Part shown: in pieces, positions 27,926 to 36,122 of the stretch
Position numbering within the stretch: the stretch's first letter is position 1
Layout of the letters: every line of letters starts with the position of its first letter
NCBI RefSeq assembly: GCF_900129325.1
Contig: NZ_FQUP01000001.1
Coordinates: 1,406,615-1,470,614, forward strand
Length of the DNA stretch: 64,000 bases
Reading direction: 5' to 3'
Source: Kaistia soli DSM 19436
GTDB taxonomy: Bacteria > Pseudomonadota > Alphaproteobacteria > Rhizobiales > Kaistiaceae
Translations under genes and position numbers: made by a program
Notes under the pieces: generated by a model
Database searches by the model: none
What the model was told of the DNA's origin: nothing
What the model saw: the letters and a program-made list of their open reading frames with translations, nothing else

Positions 27926-29045
27926 TGAAGCCAGGCGAGATGCCGGCCTCGGAGGGGAAACGGAAGCTGTACAAGTCCTCCAGCGTCTTCAGCGCATCGA
28001 AGGCGTCGCGCAGATGCTTGTAGTTCGCCGCATCGGCAAAGGCTTGCTGCCAAGTGGCGCTCGCGGCGAGGCCGGCGCGATAGGCGGCGAAACCGGCGCT
28101 GCTCTCGGCGCCAAGCTTTGGCGCTTCGGTCGGCGTCAGGCTGAAGAGGTCGGATGTCCGTGCAATGTCCTCGATCGCCGCGCCCGAGGCGGCGAGATAG
28201 GCGAGCGCATTGCCCGAGGCCACGAAGGCGGCGCGGTTAGGCTTCGCGGCAGCGAAGTTCTCGCCGAGAGCCGGCAGCATGCGCTGGTCGCGGATCTGCA
28301 GCAGCCCGGTCGTGATGGCCTTCAGGATTTCGATGACCGGCTCCTCGGAGTCGCGATAGACGATGTTGCTGCCGCCGGGCTGTTCCATCAGAGCCTGCCA
28401 GCCGCCGGTCTTCGTCCAGCCATCCAGCGTATTATGCGCGATGGTATCGAGATTGCCGGCGATCGCCGCGGCGAGGCTCCATCGATAGGCGCGGGTCTCG
28501 CTGTCGCTGTCGGCCGCGAAAATGAGGCTTTCGAGCGCAGGCAAGCCTTGGACGGCAGCGGAGAGCTTCGCGACAGCGCCCGGCGCGAGCTGAGCCGGAT
28601 CCGGCGTCGCCAGCATGCGGCGGAGCTGGCGGGCGCCGGTGCCGTGCCGATCCGGATAATAGGAGAACTTCTCCAGCCGGCCTTCCTCAGCCATGGGGCC
28701 GAAGCGCAAGAAGTCGACCTTTGCGAATGCGGCGACAACGGCCGCGAAGGCCGCGCGGGTGGCTTCGTCCGGGGCGCCCGGGGCTGTCGGCGCAACAGCA
28801 TTGACCGCTGTGACAAGCTTCGACGTTGCCGCGGCGAGATCCTGGTATGCGGGAAGGATATAGCCTTCGACGGCGCGCTTGGTGACGGCATCGAGCGCTG
28901 CCGGCGTCAACGGCGGCGGCGTGACAGCGACCACCGGCGGCTCAGGCCCGAGGTCCTGAGGCTCGCCGGACGCGGCTGCGAAGGCCTTCCGCGCTAGCAG
29001 CGCCAGCGGGGAAAGCAGCAGGAACCTCTTGGTAATCGCGATCAT
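27906..29045 (-). CDS. imelysin family (M75-like) periplasmic protein, second copy
   Basis: The protein has 379 residues. A signal peptide (hydrophobic 8-20, ending RKAFAA) precedes an imelysin domain (about 50-370). The GxHxxE motif that defines putative metal-binding imelysins is GLPALE here (167-172), with Pro in place of His; this is common in EfeO-associated and secondary imelysins. A periplasmic iron-binding or iron-handling role is likely. Peptidase activity, once proposed for M75, is not supported by this motif. The ATG overlaps the di-haem oxidoreductase stop (ATGA), so the two are translationally coupled. Confidence 0.87.
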   Translation of the reverse strand: MIAITKRFLLLSPLALLARKAFAAASGEPQDLGPEPPVVAVTPPPLTPAALDAVTKRAVEGYILPAYQDLAAATSKLVTAVNAVAPTAPGAPDEATRAAFAAVVAAFAKVDFLRFGPMAEEGRLEKFSYYPDRHGTGARQLRRMLATPDPAQLAPGAVAKLSAAVQGLPALESLIFAADSDSETRAYRWSLAAAIAGNLDTIAHNTLDGWTKTGGWQALMEQPGGSNIVYRDSEEPVIEILKAITTGLLQIRDQRMLPALGENFAAAKPNRAAFVASGNALAYLAASGAAIEDIARTSDLFSLTPTEAPKLGAESSAGFAAYRAGLAASATWQQAFADAANYKHLRDAFDALKTLEDLYSFRFPSEAGISPGFNALDGD

Positions 29046-30232
29046 AGTCTATCCAGGAAAGAGAGCAGCCGCATGCGGTCTTCGGCTGTTAATGCATTAT
29101 AATTGGCACGGGCGCGTGACGCCTCGCCGCCATGGGCGCGTATCGCTGCATCGATCGTGCCGGCGCGTCCGTCGTGAAGATAGCGTGTCTCGGTGCCACG
29201 GCGAAGGGCAAGCGCGATCAGCGGTGCCGTGCGCCATTCCGAAGATCGGACGCCAGGCTCGCCGACGCCGTCATCGAGAGCCGGGCCCATGTCATGCAGC
29301 AAAAGATCGCTGTAGAGCGCCACCGTGCCCCCGCCGGTGCGTGGCAGCGACGGGACATGGCAGGCCGCGCAGCCGGTGGCGGTGAACAGCGCCAGATCGG
29401 GGTCGTCTTCCGGCGGGGAGGTGGGCGCTTTGAGCCCATCGAGATAGGCTGCGACGAGTTGGACCATCTGTTGCGAGATCTCCTCGCCATCAAAGCTCGC
29501 GTCGCGTCCGTCCGGAGCCTTGAGGCAGGCTGTCTCGGCCGCCGTGCAGTCGCCCGAGGGATGAGGGCTGAGGGGGCTGGACATGCCGATATCGAGCATG
29601 AACGCATCCGCGACCTGCTGGTCGAGTGTCGCCGCCGACGCTTTCCAACCATAGCGACCGATCGAGCCATCGGCGAGGCGGCGGGCGCGGCCGAAAATGC
29701 CGTCGCCATCGCGATCGTCGGGGTCTTCGCGCTGGAGGATCGCGGCCTCGTCGACCATGCCGATACGCCCGATGCCGGCTAGCGGCGGGGCGAGGCGCGG
29801 ACCAAGCCGGGTGGCCGGCGCAAGCGGCCCGAAGGCCGGCGCGAAGGCGACTGCCATCGGCAGGCCGTCACGCACTGTGTATGTCACCGTACCCTCGCTC
29901 TGAAGGCCCGGGACGGAACGCGGCTGGATCTGCCGGCCATAAATGGGATCGGCCAGACCCTCGGCGTCGCCAAGCCGCGTTGCAAGGCCCCGCGCGGTGA
30001 CGACGCCATCCGCCGTCGCTGTCACGCGCGCCGAGAAGGCCTTGCCGGAATGGCAGGTGATGCAGCCCTTCTCGTTGAACAGTGGCCCGAGCCCGTCATT
30101 GGCGAGCGTTGAAGATGGGGCGGCGACCCATTGGCGGTCGAACAGCGCCTTGCCCATCGCGCGCTCCAGCCCGTCGGCCAGCGCAAAGCCGGGCAGCACG
30201 AGCAGCGCGACCAGAAGCAGGCGGCGGCGCAT
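29042..30232 (-). CDS. di-haem oxidoreductase family protein (DUF1111)
   Basis: The protein has 396 residues. A signal peptide (RRRLLLVALLVLPGFALA, to about residue 19) leads to a periplasmic c-type cytochrome with two haem sites: CITCH (57-61) and CAACH (288-292). Between them lie PAFGPLAPATRLGPRLAPPLAGIG and QREDPDDRDGDGIFGRARR, typical of this thiol-oxidoreductase/DHOR family, and DASFDGEEISQQMVQLVAAYL near the second haem. It would pass electrons in the periplasm, perhaps in iron oxidation or reduction linked to the flanking imelysins and multicopper oxidase. ATG 30232 is 2 nt after the multicopper oxidase stop. Confidence 0.88.
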   Translation of the reverse strand: MRRRLLLVALLVLPGFALADGLERAMGKALFDRQWVAAPSSTLANDGLGPLFNEKGCITCHSGKAFSARVTATADGVVTARGLATRLGDAEGLADPIYGRQIQPRSVPGLQSEGTVTYTVRDGLPMAVAFAPAFGPLAPATRLGPRLAPPLAGIGRIGMVDEAAILQREDPDDRDGDGIFGRARRLADGSIGRYGWKASAATLDQQVADAFMLDIGMSSPLSPHPSGDCTAAETACLKAPDGRDASFDGEEISQQMVQLVAAYLDGLKAPTSPPEDDPDLALFTATGCAACHVPSLPRTGGGTVALYSDLLLHDMGPALDDGVGEPGVRSSEWRTAPLIALALRRGTETRYLHDGRAGTIDAAIRAHGGEASRARANYNALTAEDRMRLLSFLDRL

Positions 30233-30234
30233 GG

Positions 30235-31692
30235 TCAGGCGACCTCGAACCACGCCATCATCCCGGTCTCCTGATGCTCGATGATATGGCAATGCATCAT
30301 CCAGCGGCCGGGATTGTCGGCGACGAAGGCGACCTCGATCGTCTCTTCGGGCAGCAGCAGCACGGTATCGGCAAAATGCGGCGGCAGCGTCCGCTTGCTG
30401 GACCGCAGCACCGTGAAGCTGTGGCCATGCACATGGATCGGATGCATGCGCGGGGTGACGTTCTTCAGCGTGCAGCGATAAGTCGTGCCGCGCGCCAGCC
30501 TGACAATCGGCGGGGGCAGTTTGTCCATGCCGGAGCCGGGCCAGGACTGCTTGTTGATTGCCCAGAGGCTTGCCGCCGACAGGCAGAGCGGCCCGAGCGG
30601 TCCGCCATCATCTCCTGCCGCTTCCGCGACGGCCGCCCCGGTCGCCGTCGCTGAGAAGGTAAAAAGCTGGTTCTGCGCCGCGCCGAGATCAGGCGGCGCA
30701 ATGCGGGCGGCCGCCAGCGGAGCCGGGTCGAACGGCTTGGTGCGAACCGCGGGGCCGCGCGCGACAAGCCGCGCCAGGGGCACGGGTGCGGCGGCGAAAT
30801 AGTCGTACATCGTCACGCTCCCGCCATCGGAAGGCGTGCGGAGCACGACATCGATCCGCATCGCCGGGCCCATCTTCCAAGAGCGTAGTGGGAAGGGCGG
30901 GCAGGCGAGCCCATCGATGGCGACGACCGCCGCGTCGGCACCGTCGAAGCCGATTTCGGATATGCGGGTCGGGTCGACATTCAGGACGCGGAGCCGCACA
31001 TCGGCCGATGCGGGAACCTCGATATCGGGATTGCTGGCACCATTGACGCTGCGTACCGTGCCGAACGTGCCCGACTTGCCGGCACCTTCCATGGTGAGGA
31101 ACGGCAGGAAGCCGGATCGGTCGGGCGTAAGCCGCCAGTCGCGCACGGCGAGAATCCGCTCCGCGTCATAGGGCTCGGTCTCGTCGCCCTCGATGATCAA
31201 GAGGCCCATGAGGCCACGACCGAGCTGCTCGACGGTGTTGCAATGGGTGTGGAAGAAGAATGTGCCAGGGTCGGGTGGCACGAAGGAATAGTCGTAGCTC
31301 GCGCCCGGTTCGACGGGCTGCTGCACCAGGTAGGGCACGCCATCCTGATCGTTCGGCAGGCGGATGCCATGCCAGTGGATGGATACATGCTCGCCCGGCC
31401 GGGTGAGACCATTGACGAGATGCGTGTCGAGCCGCTGGCCGAGCTTGAGGCGAACGATAGGCGGTGTGGCCTGATTGGCGAAGGTCCAGAGCGGGAGCGC
31501 GTGACCGTCAGAGCAGGGGAGGGCCAGCTGGCGCTCCGCGGCGGTGAGGTCGAGGCGGACGATCGTCTCGGGGCCGGGCGGCAGCGGCGCAGGCAAGGCT
31601 CGGGAAAATGCCGGCGCTGCGTCGGGGCGGCCGAACAATCCAGCGCCGGCCATCGCGGCGGCACCGGCGAGAACCGAGCGGCGGGAGAGCAT
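30235..31692 (-). CDS. periplasmic multicopper oxidase, Tat-exported
   Basis: The protein has 485 residues and a twin-arginine signal (SRRSVLAGAAAMAGAG). All four copper-ligand clusters are present: HWHG (106-109), HTHC (148-151), HPIHVHGHSF and HCHIIEHQETGM near the C-terminus, including the Cys-His bridge and axial Met of the type 1 site. It therefore looks fully active as an oxidase of metal ions or phenolics, using O2. I chose ATG 31692, just before the RR motif; an in-frame TTG at 31713 is possible. It sits inside an imelysin/di-haem operon, where ferroxidase or cuprous-oxidase activity would make sense. Confidence 0.9.
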   Translation of the reverse strand: MLSRRSVLAGAAAMAGAGLFGRPDAAPAFSRALPAPLPPGPETIVRLDLTAAERQLALPCSDGHALPLWTFANQATPPIVRLKLGQRLDTHLVNGLTRPGEHVSIHWHGIRLPNDQDGVPYLVQQPVEPGASYDYSFVPPDPGTFFFHTHCNTVEQLGRGLMGLLIIEGDETEPYDAERILAVRDWRLTPDRSGFLPFLTMEGAGKSGTFGTVRSVNGASNPDIEVPASADVRLRVLNVDPTRISEIGFDGADAAVVAIDGLACPPFPLRSWKMGPAMRIDVVLRTPSDGGSVTMYDYFAAAPVPLARLVARGPAVRTKPFDPAPLAAARIAPPDLGAAQNQLFTFSATATGAAVAEAAGDDGGPLGPLCLSAASLWAINKQSWPGSGMDKLPPPIVRLARGTTYRCTLKNVTPRMHPIHVHGHSFTVLRSSKRTLPPHFADTVLLLPEETIEVAFVADNPGRWMMHCHIIEHQETGMMAWFEVA

Positions 31693-31816
31693 CTCTTGTG
31701 TCCGCTTTCTCAATCCGGCCGCCGGAGGCGGCGGCCGGAACTGTCTCTAGGCTCGGAGGCTGCGCCCGTCCATGCGGCGTCTCGCCGTGGCGGGCGCAGT
31801 GCGCCTCTCGTGTGGC

Positions 31817-33094
31817 CTATTTCGCAACGGCGTCGGGATTGTCGAGGCTGTCCGACCCTTCGACCTTGACCTCGACGCCGAGCAGCGCGACGACCGATTC
31901 CAGGGCCCGTGTCTGAGCGACCAAGCCGTCGATGGCGTCCTGGACGATCTTGTTGCCCTTGTCGTTGCCGGCCGCGATCATCTGGTCATAGGCCATTTCG
32001 CCGGAATCGGCGGTCGCCTTCAGAACCCCCATCTTCGCCATTGCATCGGCCATGGCGTCGTCGACGCGCTTGGCAGCGTCGGGGTTCTTCGCCGCGACGA
32101 GGTCCCGCAGGCTTGCGCCCTCGACCAGCGTGCCGTCCGGCCGGGTGTAGCGCGCGTTCCAGATCGTGACGATGCCGACCTCGTCGAAGAAGTGGCTGTT
32201 ATGCGTGTTGTCGGAGAAGCAATCATGCTCTTCTTCGGGATCATGCAGCAGCAGGCCGAGCTTCATGCGCTCGCCGGCGAGCTCGCCATAAGAGAGCGAG
32301 CCGATGCCGGTCAGGATCGTCGCAAGACCGCCATCCGGACCCTTGGGGTCCAGTTCCTTGCGGGCGGAACCATCGGGCTTCCAGGCGTCGACCGCTTTCT
32401 GCAGGTCGCCAACCAGCATGTCCGTCGCAACGCGCAGATAGTCTGCACGGCGATCGCAGTTGCCATGTGTGCACTGCTTGAGATCGAAGTCGGTGGCGGG
32501 ACGATTGCCGGCGCCAGGTCCCGTGCCATTGAGATCCTGGCCCCAGAGCAGGAATTCGATGGCGTGATAGCCGGTGGCGACATTGGCCTCGACATCGCCG
32601 GCGCCCTGCAGCTTCTGCAGCAGTTCTGGCGTGATCGTCGAGGCATCGACCTTGTCCGGGCCGATCTGGATCTGCTTGTTCGCGATCACATCCGCCGCAT
32701 AGAGCGGATTGGCGTCGGAGGTTTCGCCGTAGGTCTTGGCGTCGACATAGTCGATCAGGCCTTCGTCGAGCGGCCAGGCGTTCACGGCGCCATCGAGATC
32801 ATCCGACGCGGTGTTGGCGAAGCGATAGCCTTCCGCCTGCATATAGGCAGGCCGTGAGGCCTTCCAGGCATCGCGGGCAAGGGCCAGCGTCGCCGGGGTC
32901 GGATTGGCGATCAGCACGCCGACAGCGGCGCGGAGCGCCTCCGCACCGTCGAGCGAGTCCTGATATTTGGCCTCGGCTATGTCGGCATAGGTCTTCAGCA
33001 CCGCCTGAGGCGTCGGCGCGTCGGCTGCGAAAGCCGGCGTTGCCGCGGCAATCGCCGCAGCCGCGCAGGCGGCGAGAAGAAGCTTTCCGATCAT
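31817..33094 (-). CDS. imelysin family (M75, IrpA-like) periplasmic protein, first copy
   Basis: The protein has 425 residues: a signal peptide (IGKLLLAACAAAAIAAATPA, cleaved near residue 23) and a full imelysin domain. The GxHxxE motif is intact in TGYHAIEFLLWGQD (H177, E180). A further family stretch, KLGLLLHDPEEEHDCFSDNTHNSHF, is also present. The family is iron-regulated and linked to periplasmic iron binding. I chose ATG 33094 because GGAG lies 9 nt before it; ATG 33109 would add five residues but has no ribosome site. It heads a five-gene operon (imelysin, multicopper oxidase, di-haem, imelysin, DUF1513) that diverges from a zinc importer. Confidence 0.9.
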   Translation of the reverse strand: MIGKLLLAACAAAAIAAATPAFAADAPTPQAVLKTYADIAEAKYQDSLDGAEALRAAVGVLIANPTPATLALARDAWKASRPAYMQAEGYRFANTASDDLDGAVNAWPLDEGLIDYVDAKTYGETSDANPLYAADVIANKQIQIGPDKVDASTITPELLQKLQGAGDVEANVATGYHAIEFLLWGQDLNGTGPGAGNRPATDFDLKQCTHGNCDRRADYLRVATDMLVGDLQKAVDAWKPDGSARKELDPKGPDGGLATILTGIGSLSYGELAGERMKLGLLLHDPEEEHDCFSDNTHNSHFFDEVGIVTIWNARYTRPDGTLVEGASLRDLVAAKNPDAAKRVDDAMADAMAKMGVLKATADSGEMAYDQMIAAGNDKGNKIVQDAIDGLVAQTRALESVVALLGVEVKVEGSDSLDNPDAVAK

Positions 33095-33179
33095 CAGTCC
33101 CGTCTCCATGGAGTGGCCGCCACGCGGCCCGGTGCAGGTTTCGCCTTGCTGACCTTCGAAGTCAAGAATATCCAACTGA

Positions 33180-33194
33180 TTGAAATTATTCCAA
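33180..33194. promoter_or_regulatory. A/T-rich near-palindrome upstream of the imelysin operon
   Basis: TTGAAATTATTCCAA is symmetrical except for one base pair. It lies about 86 nt before the imelysin ATG, in a patch much richer in A/T than its surroundings. It may be an operator or lie at the operon's promoter; it does not match the Zur-like site downstream, so a different regulator (perhaps iron-responsive) is possible. Confidence 0.4.
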
Positions 33195-33234
33195 TTCCAG
33201 ACTTCAGCGCCGTGCGGCGAAATGGGGCTTGCCT

Positions 33235-33257
33235 GAAATGCAATGATATAACATAAC
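33235..33257. promoter_or_regulatory. Zur-like palindrome in the divergent imelysin/azt promoter region
   Basis: The site starts GAAATG and contains ATGATATAACAT (33243-33254), an A/T-rich near-palindrome. This resembles the ATGTTATA-n-TATAACAT-type boxes described for alphaproteobacterial Zur, as I recall them. It lies 36 nt before the GTG of the His-rich peptide that heads the zinc importer genes, where a zinc-responsive repressor site is expected. It is also about 140 nt from the divergent imelysin gene. The assignment is by resemblance and context. Confidence 0.6.
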
Positions 33258-33292
33258 ATGTCGCAATAGACGCGAGAGCGGAGCCTCAGGCC

Positions 33293-33508
33293 GTGTCGAT
33301 TGACAGCAACACCGTGATTGTCCCTGGCCCCATGAAGGCCGTTGCGGATCATGGCCACGATCATGCCCATCATCATGCGCAGGCGCATGACAGCCCTGCC
33401 GTCGCGAAACCCTTCTCGCCCTTTCTGGCCTCGGTGCTCGACAGGCTCGGGCTCGCCGTCGTCTTCGCCGGGCTTGTTTGGATCGGCGTCTTCTGGGCAG
33501 TGCGTTGA
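33293..33508 (+). CDS. small His-rich membrane protein at the head of the zinc importer operon
   Basis: The protein has 71 residues. The middle carries HGHDHAHHHAQAHD (eight histidines between about residues 22 and 33), and the C-terminal third is one hydrophobic helix (LGLAVVFAGLVWIGVFWAV). The gene uses GTG 33293 behind GGAGCC and ends 1 nt before the ATPase start, so it is tightly coupled to the transporter. It is probably a membrane-anchored zinc-binding peptide that buffers or delivers metal to the importer. I do not recognise a named family. Confidence 0.72.
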   Translation: MSIDSNTVIVPGPMKAVADHGHDHAHHHAQAHDSPAVAKPFSPFLASVLDRLGLAVVFAGLVWIGVFWAVR

Positions 33509-33509
33509 T

Positions 33510-34259
33510 ATGACGGCCTCACCGTCGATTCATTGTCGCGACCTGACGCTGTCCTATCGGCGCCATCCGGCGGTTCATCACCTCACCGGCACGTTTGCGC
33601 CGGGTTCGTTCACGGCCATTGTCGGTCCGAACGGTGCCGGCAAGTCGACGCTGCTCAAGGGTATCGTCGGATTGGTCCGGCCGGATGGCGGGACCATCGA
33701 GGTTACCGGCGCGCGCCGCAGCGACATCGCCTATCTGCCGCAGCAGGCGGCGCTCGATCGCGGCTTTCCGATGCGGGTGCTCGATCTGGCCGCGATGGGC
33801 CTCTGGCGCCGCACCGGGCCGTTCCGGCGCATCGGTGCCGCACTGCTTGGCGAGGTCGAGGCGGCGCTCGATGCCGTCGGTCTCTCCGGCTTTGAAGATC
33901 GCATGGTCGGCAGCCTTTCCGGCGGCCAGTTCCAGCGCGCGCTGTTTGCCCGGCTGCTGCTCCAGGATGCACGGCTGATCCTACTGGACGAGCCTTTCGC
34001 TGCCATCGACGCACGGACGGCGGACGCGCTGCTTGGATTGGTCGGCCGCTGGCATGGCGAGGGCCGGACCATCATTGCGGTCCTGCATGATTTTCATGCC
34101 GTGCGGCAGCACATCCCCGAGACCTTGCTGATCGCACGCGATCCGATTGCCTGGGGACCGACGTCCGAGGTGATGACCGAAGCCAATATCGCCCGCTCGC
34201 GGGGTCTGGACGAGGCATTCGACACCGATGCCGAGCTTTGCGAGCGTCCGGCAGCATGA
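33510..34259 (+). CDS. aztA: zinc ABC transporter ATP-binding protein (AztA/ZnuC-like)
   Basis: The protein has about 249 residues. Walker A is VGPNGAGKSTLLKG, the Q-loop is AYLPQQAALD, the signature is SLSGGQFQRALFARLL, Walker B is LILLDEPFAAID and the H-loop is VLHDF. It energises metal import with the downstream permease. ATG 33510 (MTASPSIHCRDLTLSY) comes 1 nt after the stop of the His-rich peptide; its own stop overlaps the permease ATG. I use the azt name because of the binding protein's ligand pattern (see the substrate-binding protein entry). Confidence 0.88.
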   Translation: MTASPSIHCRDLTLSYRRHPAVHHLTGTFAPGSFTAIVGPNGAGKSTLLKGIVGLVRPDGGTIEVTGARRSDIAYLPQQAALDRGFPMRVLDLAAMGLWRRTGPFRRIGAALLGEVEAALDAVGLSGFEDRMVGSLSGGQFQRALFARLLLQDARLILLDEPFAAIDARTADALLGLVGRWHGEGRTIIAVLHDFHAVRQHIPETLLIARDPIAWGPTSEVMTEANIARSRGLDEAFDTDAELCERPAA

Positions 34260-35128
34260 CCACCTTCAATCTGCTTGTGGCGCCGTTCCTCGAGTTCGGC
34301 TTCATGCGGCGTGCGCTGATCGGCTGCCTGGCCCTGTCGCTTTCCGGCGCGCCGATCGGCGTGTTCCTGGTCCTTCGCCGCATGAGCCTGATGGGCGATG
34401 TGATGTCGCATGCCATCTTGCCCGGCGCAGCCGTCGGTTTCCTGCTTTCAGGCTTCTCGCTGTTCGCGATGACGCTTGGCGGGGTGGTCGCCGGCCTCGC
34501 GGTGGCGCTGGCGGCGGGGTTCATCTCGCGCACCACGCCGCTGAAGGAGGATGCGAGCTTCGCCTCCTTCTATCTCGTCTCGCTTGGCCTCGGCGTGCTG
34601 ATCGTCTCGCTGAAGGGCTCGAATGTCGACCTCCTGCATGTGTTGTTCGGCAATGTGCTCGCACTCGACGATCCGGCGATCTATCTCATCGCTTCGATCG
34701 CGACGGTGACGTTCCTGGCCTTCGCGGTCGTCTACCGCCTGCTGGTGGCCGAGTGCTTCGATCCGGGCTTTCTGCGCAGCGTCGGCGGCGCCGGCGGCGC
34801 CGTACATTTCCTGTTCCTGGTGCTGGTCGTGCTCAATCTCGTCGGCGGCTTCAATGCGCTTGGCACGCTGATGGTGGTCGGGCTCATCATCCTGCCGGCT
34901 GCCTCCAGCCGCTTCTGGAGCGAGTCGATCGGTGGCCAGATCATCGCGGCCGCGCTGATCGCGGTGGTCTCATCCTATGTCGGACTGGTGGTTTCCTATC
35001 ACGTCGCCGTGCCGACCTCGCCCGCCATCATCCTGACGGCCGGCGCTATCCATGCGCTGTCGCTGCTGCTCGGCCGGCACGGCAGTTTCCTGAGACAGAT
35101 GCTGCGGGCGCAGCATTTGAGGGGCTGA
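34256..35128 (+). CDS. aztB: zinc ABC transporter permease (AztB/ZnuB-like)
   Basis: The protein has about 290 residues and seven to nine membrane helices, and belongs to the ABC-3 metal permease family. Typical segments are RRALIGCLALSLSGAPIGVFLVLRRMSLMGDVMSHAILPGAAVGF and LGTLMVVGLIILPAASSRFW. It forms the zinc or manganese channel. The ATG (34256) overlaps the ATPase stop by ATGA. The substrate-binding protein gene follows after 27 nt. Confidence 0.9.
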   Translation: MTTFNLLVAPFLEFGFMRRALIGCLALSLSGAPIGVFLVLRRMSLMGDVMSHAILPGAAVGFLLSGFSLFAMTLGGVVAGLAVALAAGFISRTTPLKEDASFASFYLVSLGLGVLIVSLKGSNVDLLHVLFGNVLALDDPAIYLIASIATVTFLAFAVVYRLLVAECFDPGFLRSVGGAGGAVHFLFLVLVVLNLVGGFNALGTLMVVGLIILPAASSRFWSESIGGQIIAAALIAVVSSYVGLVVSYHVAVPTSPAIILTAGAIHALSLLLGRHGSFLRQMLRAQHLRG

Positions 35129-35155
35129 TTTCTCGTTCCTGTAACGGAGCTATCC

Positions 35156-36079
35156 ATGCGGATTACCAAAGTCCTCCTCGCCGCAGCGCTTGCGGCAGGG
35201 CTCTCCAGTTCTGCCTTTGCCGCCGACAAGCTGAAGGTCCTGGCGAGCTTCTCGGTTCTCGGCGATCTCGCCGCGGAAGTCGGCGGCGACCATGTCGATG
35301 TCACGACGCTGGTCGGGCCGAATGGCGATGCCCACACGTTCGAGCCGAGCCCGCAGAACGCCAAGGCACTCGGCGAAGCGGCCGTCCTTGTCGAGAACGG
35401 GCTTGGGCTGGAGCATTGGATGCAGCGCCTTGTCGCCGCCTCCAGCTTCAAGGGCGAGACCGTGATTGCGTCGAAGGGCGTAACGCCGCGGCTCTGGCAG
35501 GGCGACGCCGACGAAGCCGAGGAACTCGAGAAGAACACCGACGGCAAGGCGATCGATCCCCATGCCTGGCAGGACCCGCGCAACGGCATCCTCTACGTCA
35601 ACAATATCGTCGCCGGCTTCTCCGCCGCCGACCCCCCGCATGCCAGCGACTACCGGCGCAATGGCGATGCCCTCAACGAACAGCTGACCACCATCCACGA
35701 CCGGCTGGCTGCCGAGTTCGGCAAGCTGCCGGAGGCCCGACGCCGGATCGTTACGAGTCACGATGCCTTCGGCTATTTCGGCGCCGCCTATGACATCCAG
35801 TTCATTGCGCCGGAGGGTCTCTCGACCGAGGCTGACGTCTCTGCTGCCGACGTCGCCAAGATCATCCGTCAAGTGAAGAACGAGAATATCCAGGCGATCT
35901 TCGTCGAGAACATCACCGATCCGCGCCTCATCAGCCAGATCGCGCGCGAAAGCGGCGTAAAGGTCGGGGGCGAATTGTTCTCTGACGCGCTTTCGCCAGT
36001 GGACGGGCCGGCCCCGACCTATGTGAAGATGTTCCTGAACAATGAGAGCCAGCTGCTCACCGCGATGAGCGGCAGCTAG
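35156..36079 (+). CDS. aztC: zinc ABC transporter substrate-binding protein (AztC/ZnuA-like)
   Basis: The protein has 307 residues: a signal peptide (ending SSSAFA, residue 22) and a cluster A-I metal-binding fold. Likely ligands are H60 (GDAHTFEPSP), H136 (DPHAWQDPRN), H202 (TSHDAFGYF) and D277 (LFSDALS), almost the same spacing as the zinc site of Paracoccus AztC. It has no His-rich loop of the ZnuA kind; the separate His-rich peptide encoded at the operon head may substitute. GGAG precedes ATG 35156. A partner AztD chaperone gene is not present downstream. Confidence 0.9.
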   Translation: MRITKVLLAAALAAGLSSSAFAADKLKVLASFSVLGDLAAEVGGDHVDVTTLVGPNGDAHTFEPSPQNAKALGEAAVLVENGLGLEHWMQRLVAASSFKGETVIASKGVTPRLWQGDADEAEELEKNTDGKAIDPHAWQDPRNGILYVNNIVAGFSAADPPHASDYRRNGDALNEQLTTIHDRLAAEFGKLPEARRRIVTSHDAFGYFGAAYDIQFIAPEGLSTEADVSAADVAKIIRQVKNENIQAIFVENITDPRLISQIARESGVKVGGELFSDALSPVDGPAPTYVKMFLNNESQLLTAMSGS

Positions 36080-36086
36080 CCCTGAG

Positions 36087-36122
36087 GCTCGCGGCGCGCC
36101 GGACCCTCAGCGCGCCGCGAGC
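36087..36122. terminator. strong terminator hairpin between aztC and the sugar kinase gene
   Basis: GCTCGCGGCGCGC pairs with GCGCGCCGCGAGC in a perfect 13-bp stem with a 10-nt loop. It begins 8 nt after the aztC stop and overlaps the end of the convergent kinase gene (stop 36107-36109), so it can stop transcription from both sides. Confidence 0.7.

Noticed and set aside
34228-35793. 521-residue plus-strand open frame across aztB and aztC
   Set aside because: It is out of frame with two intact transporter genes and low in complexity.
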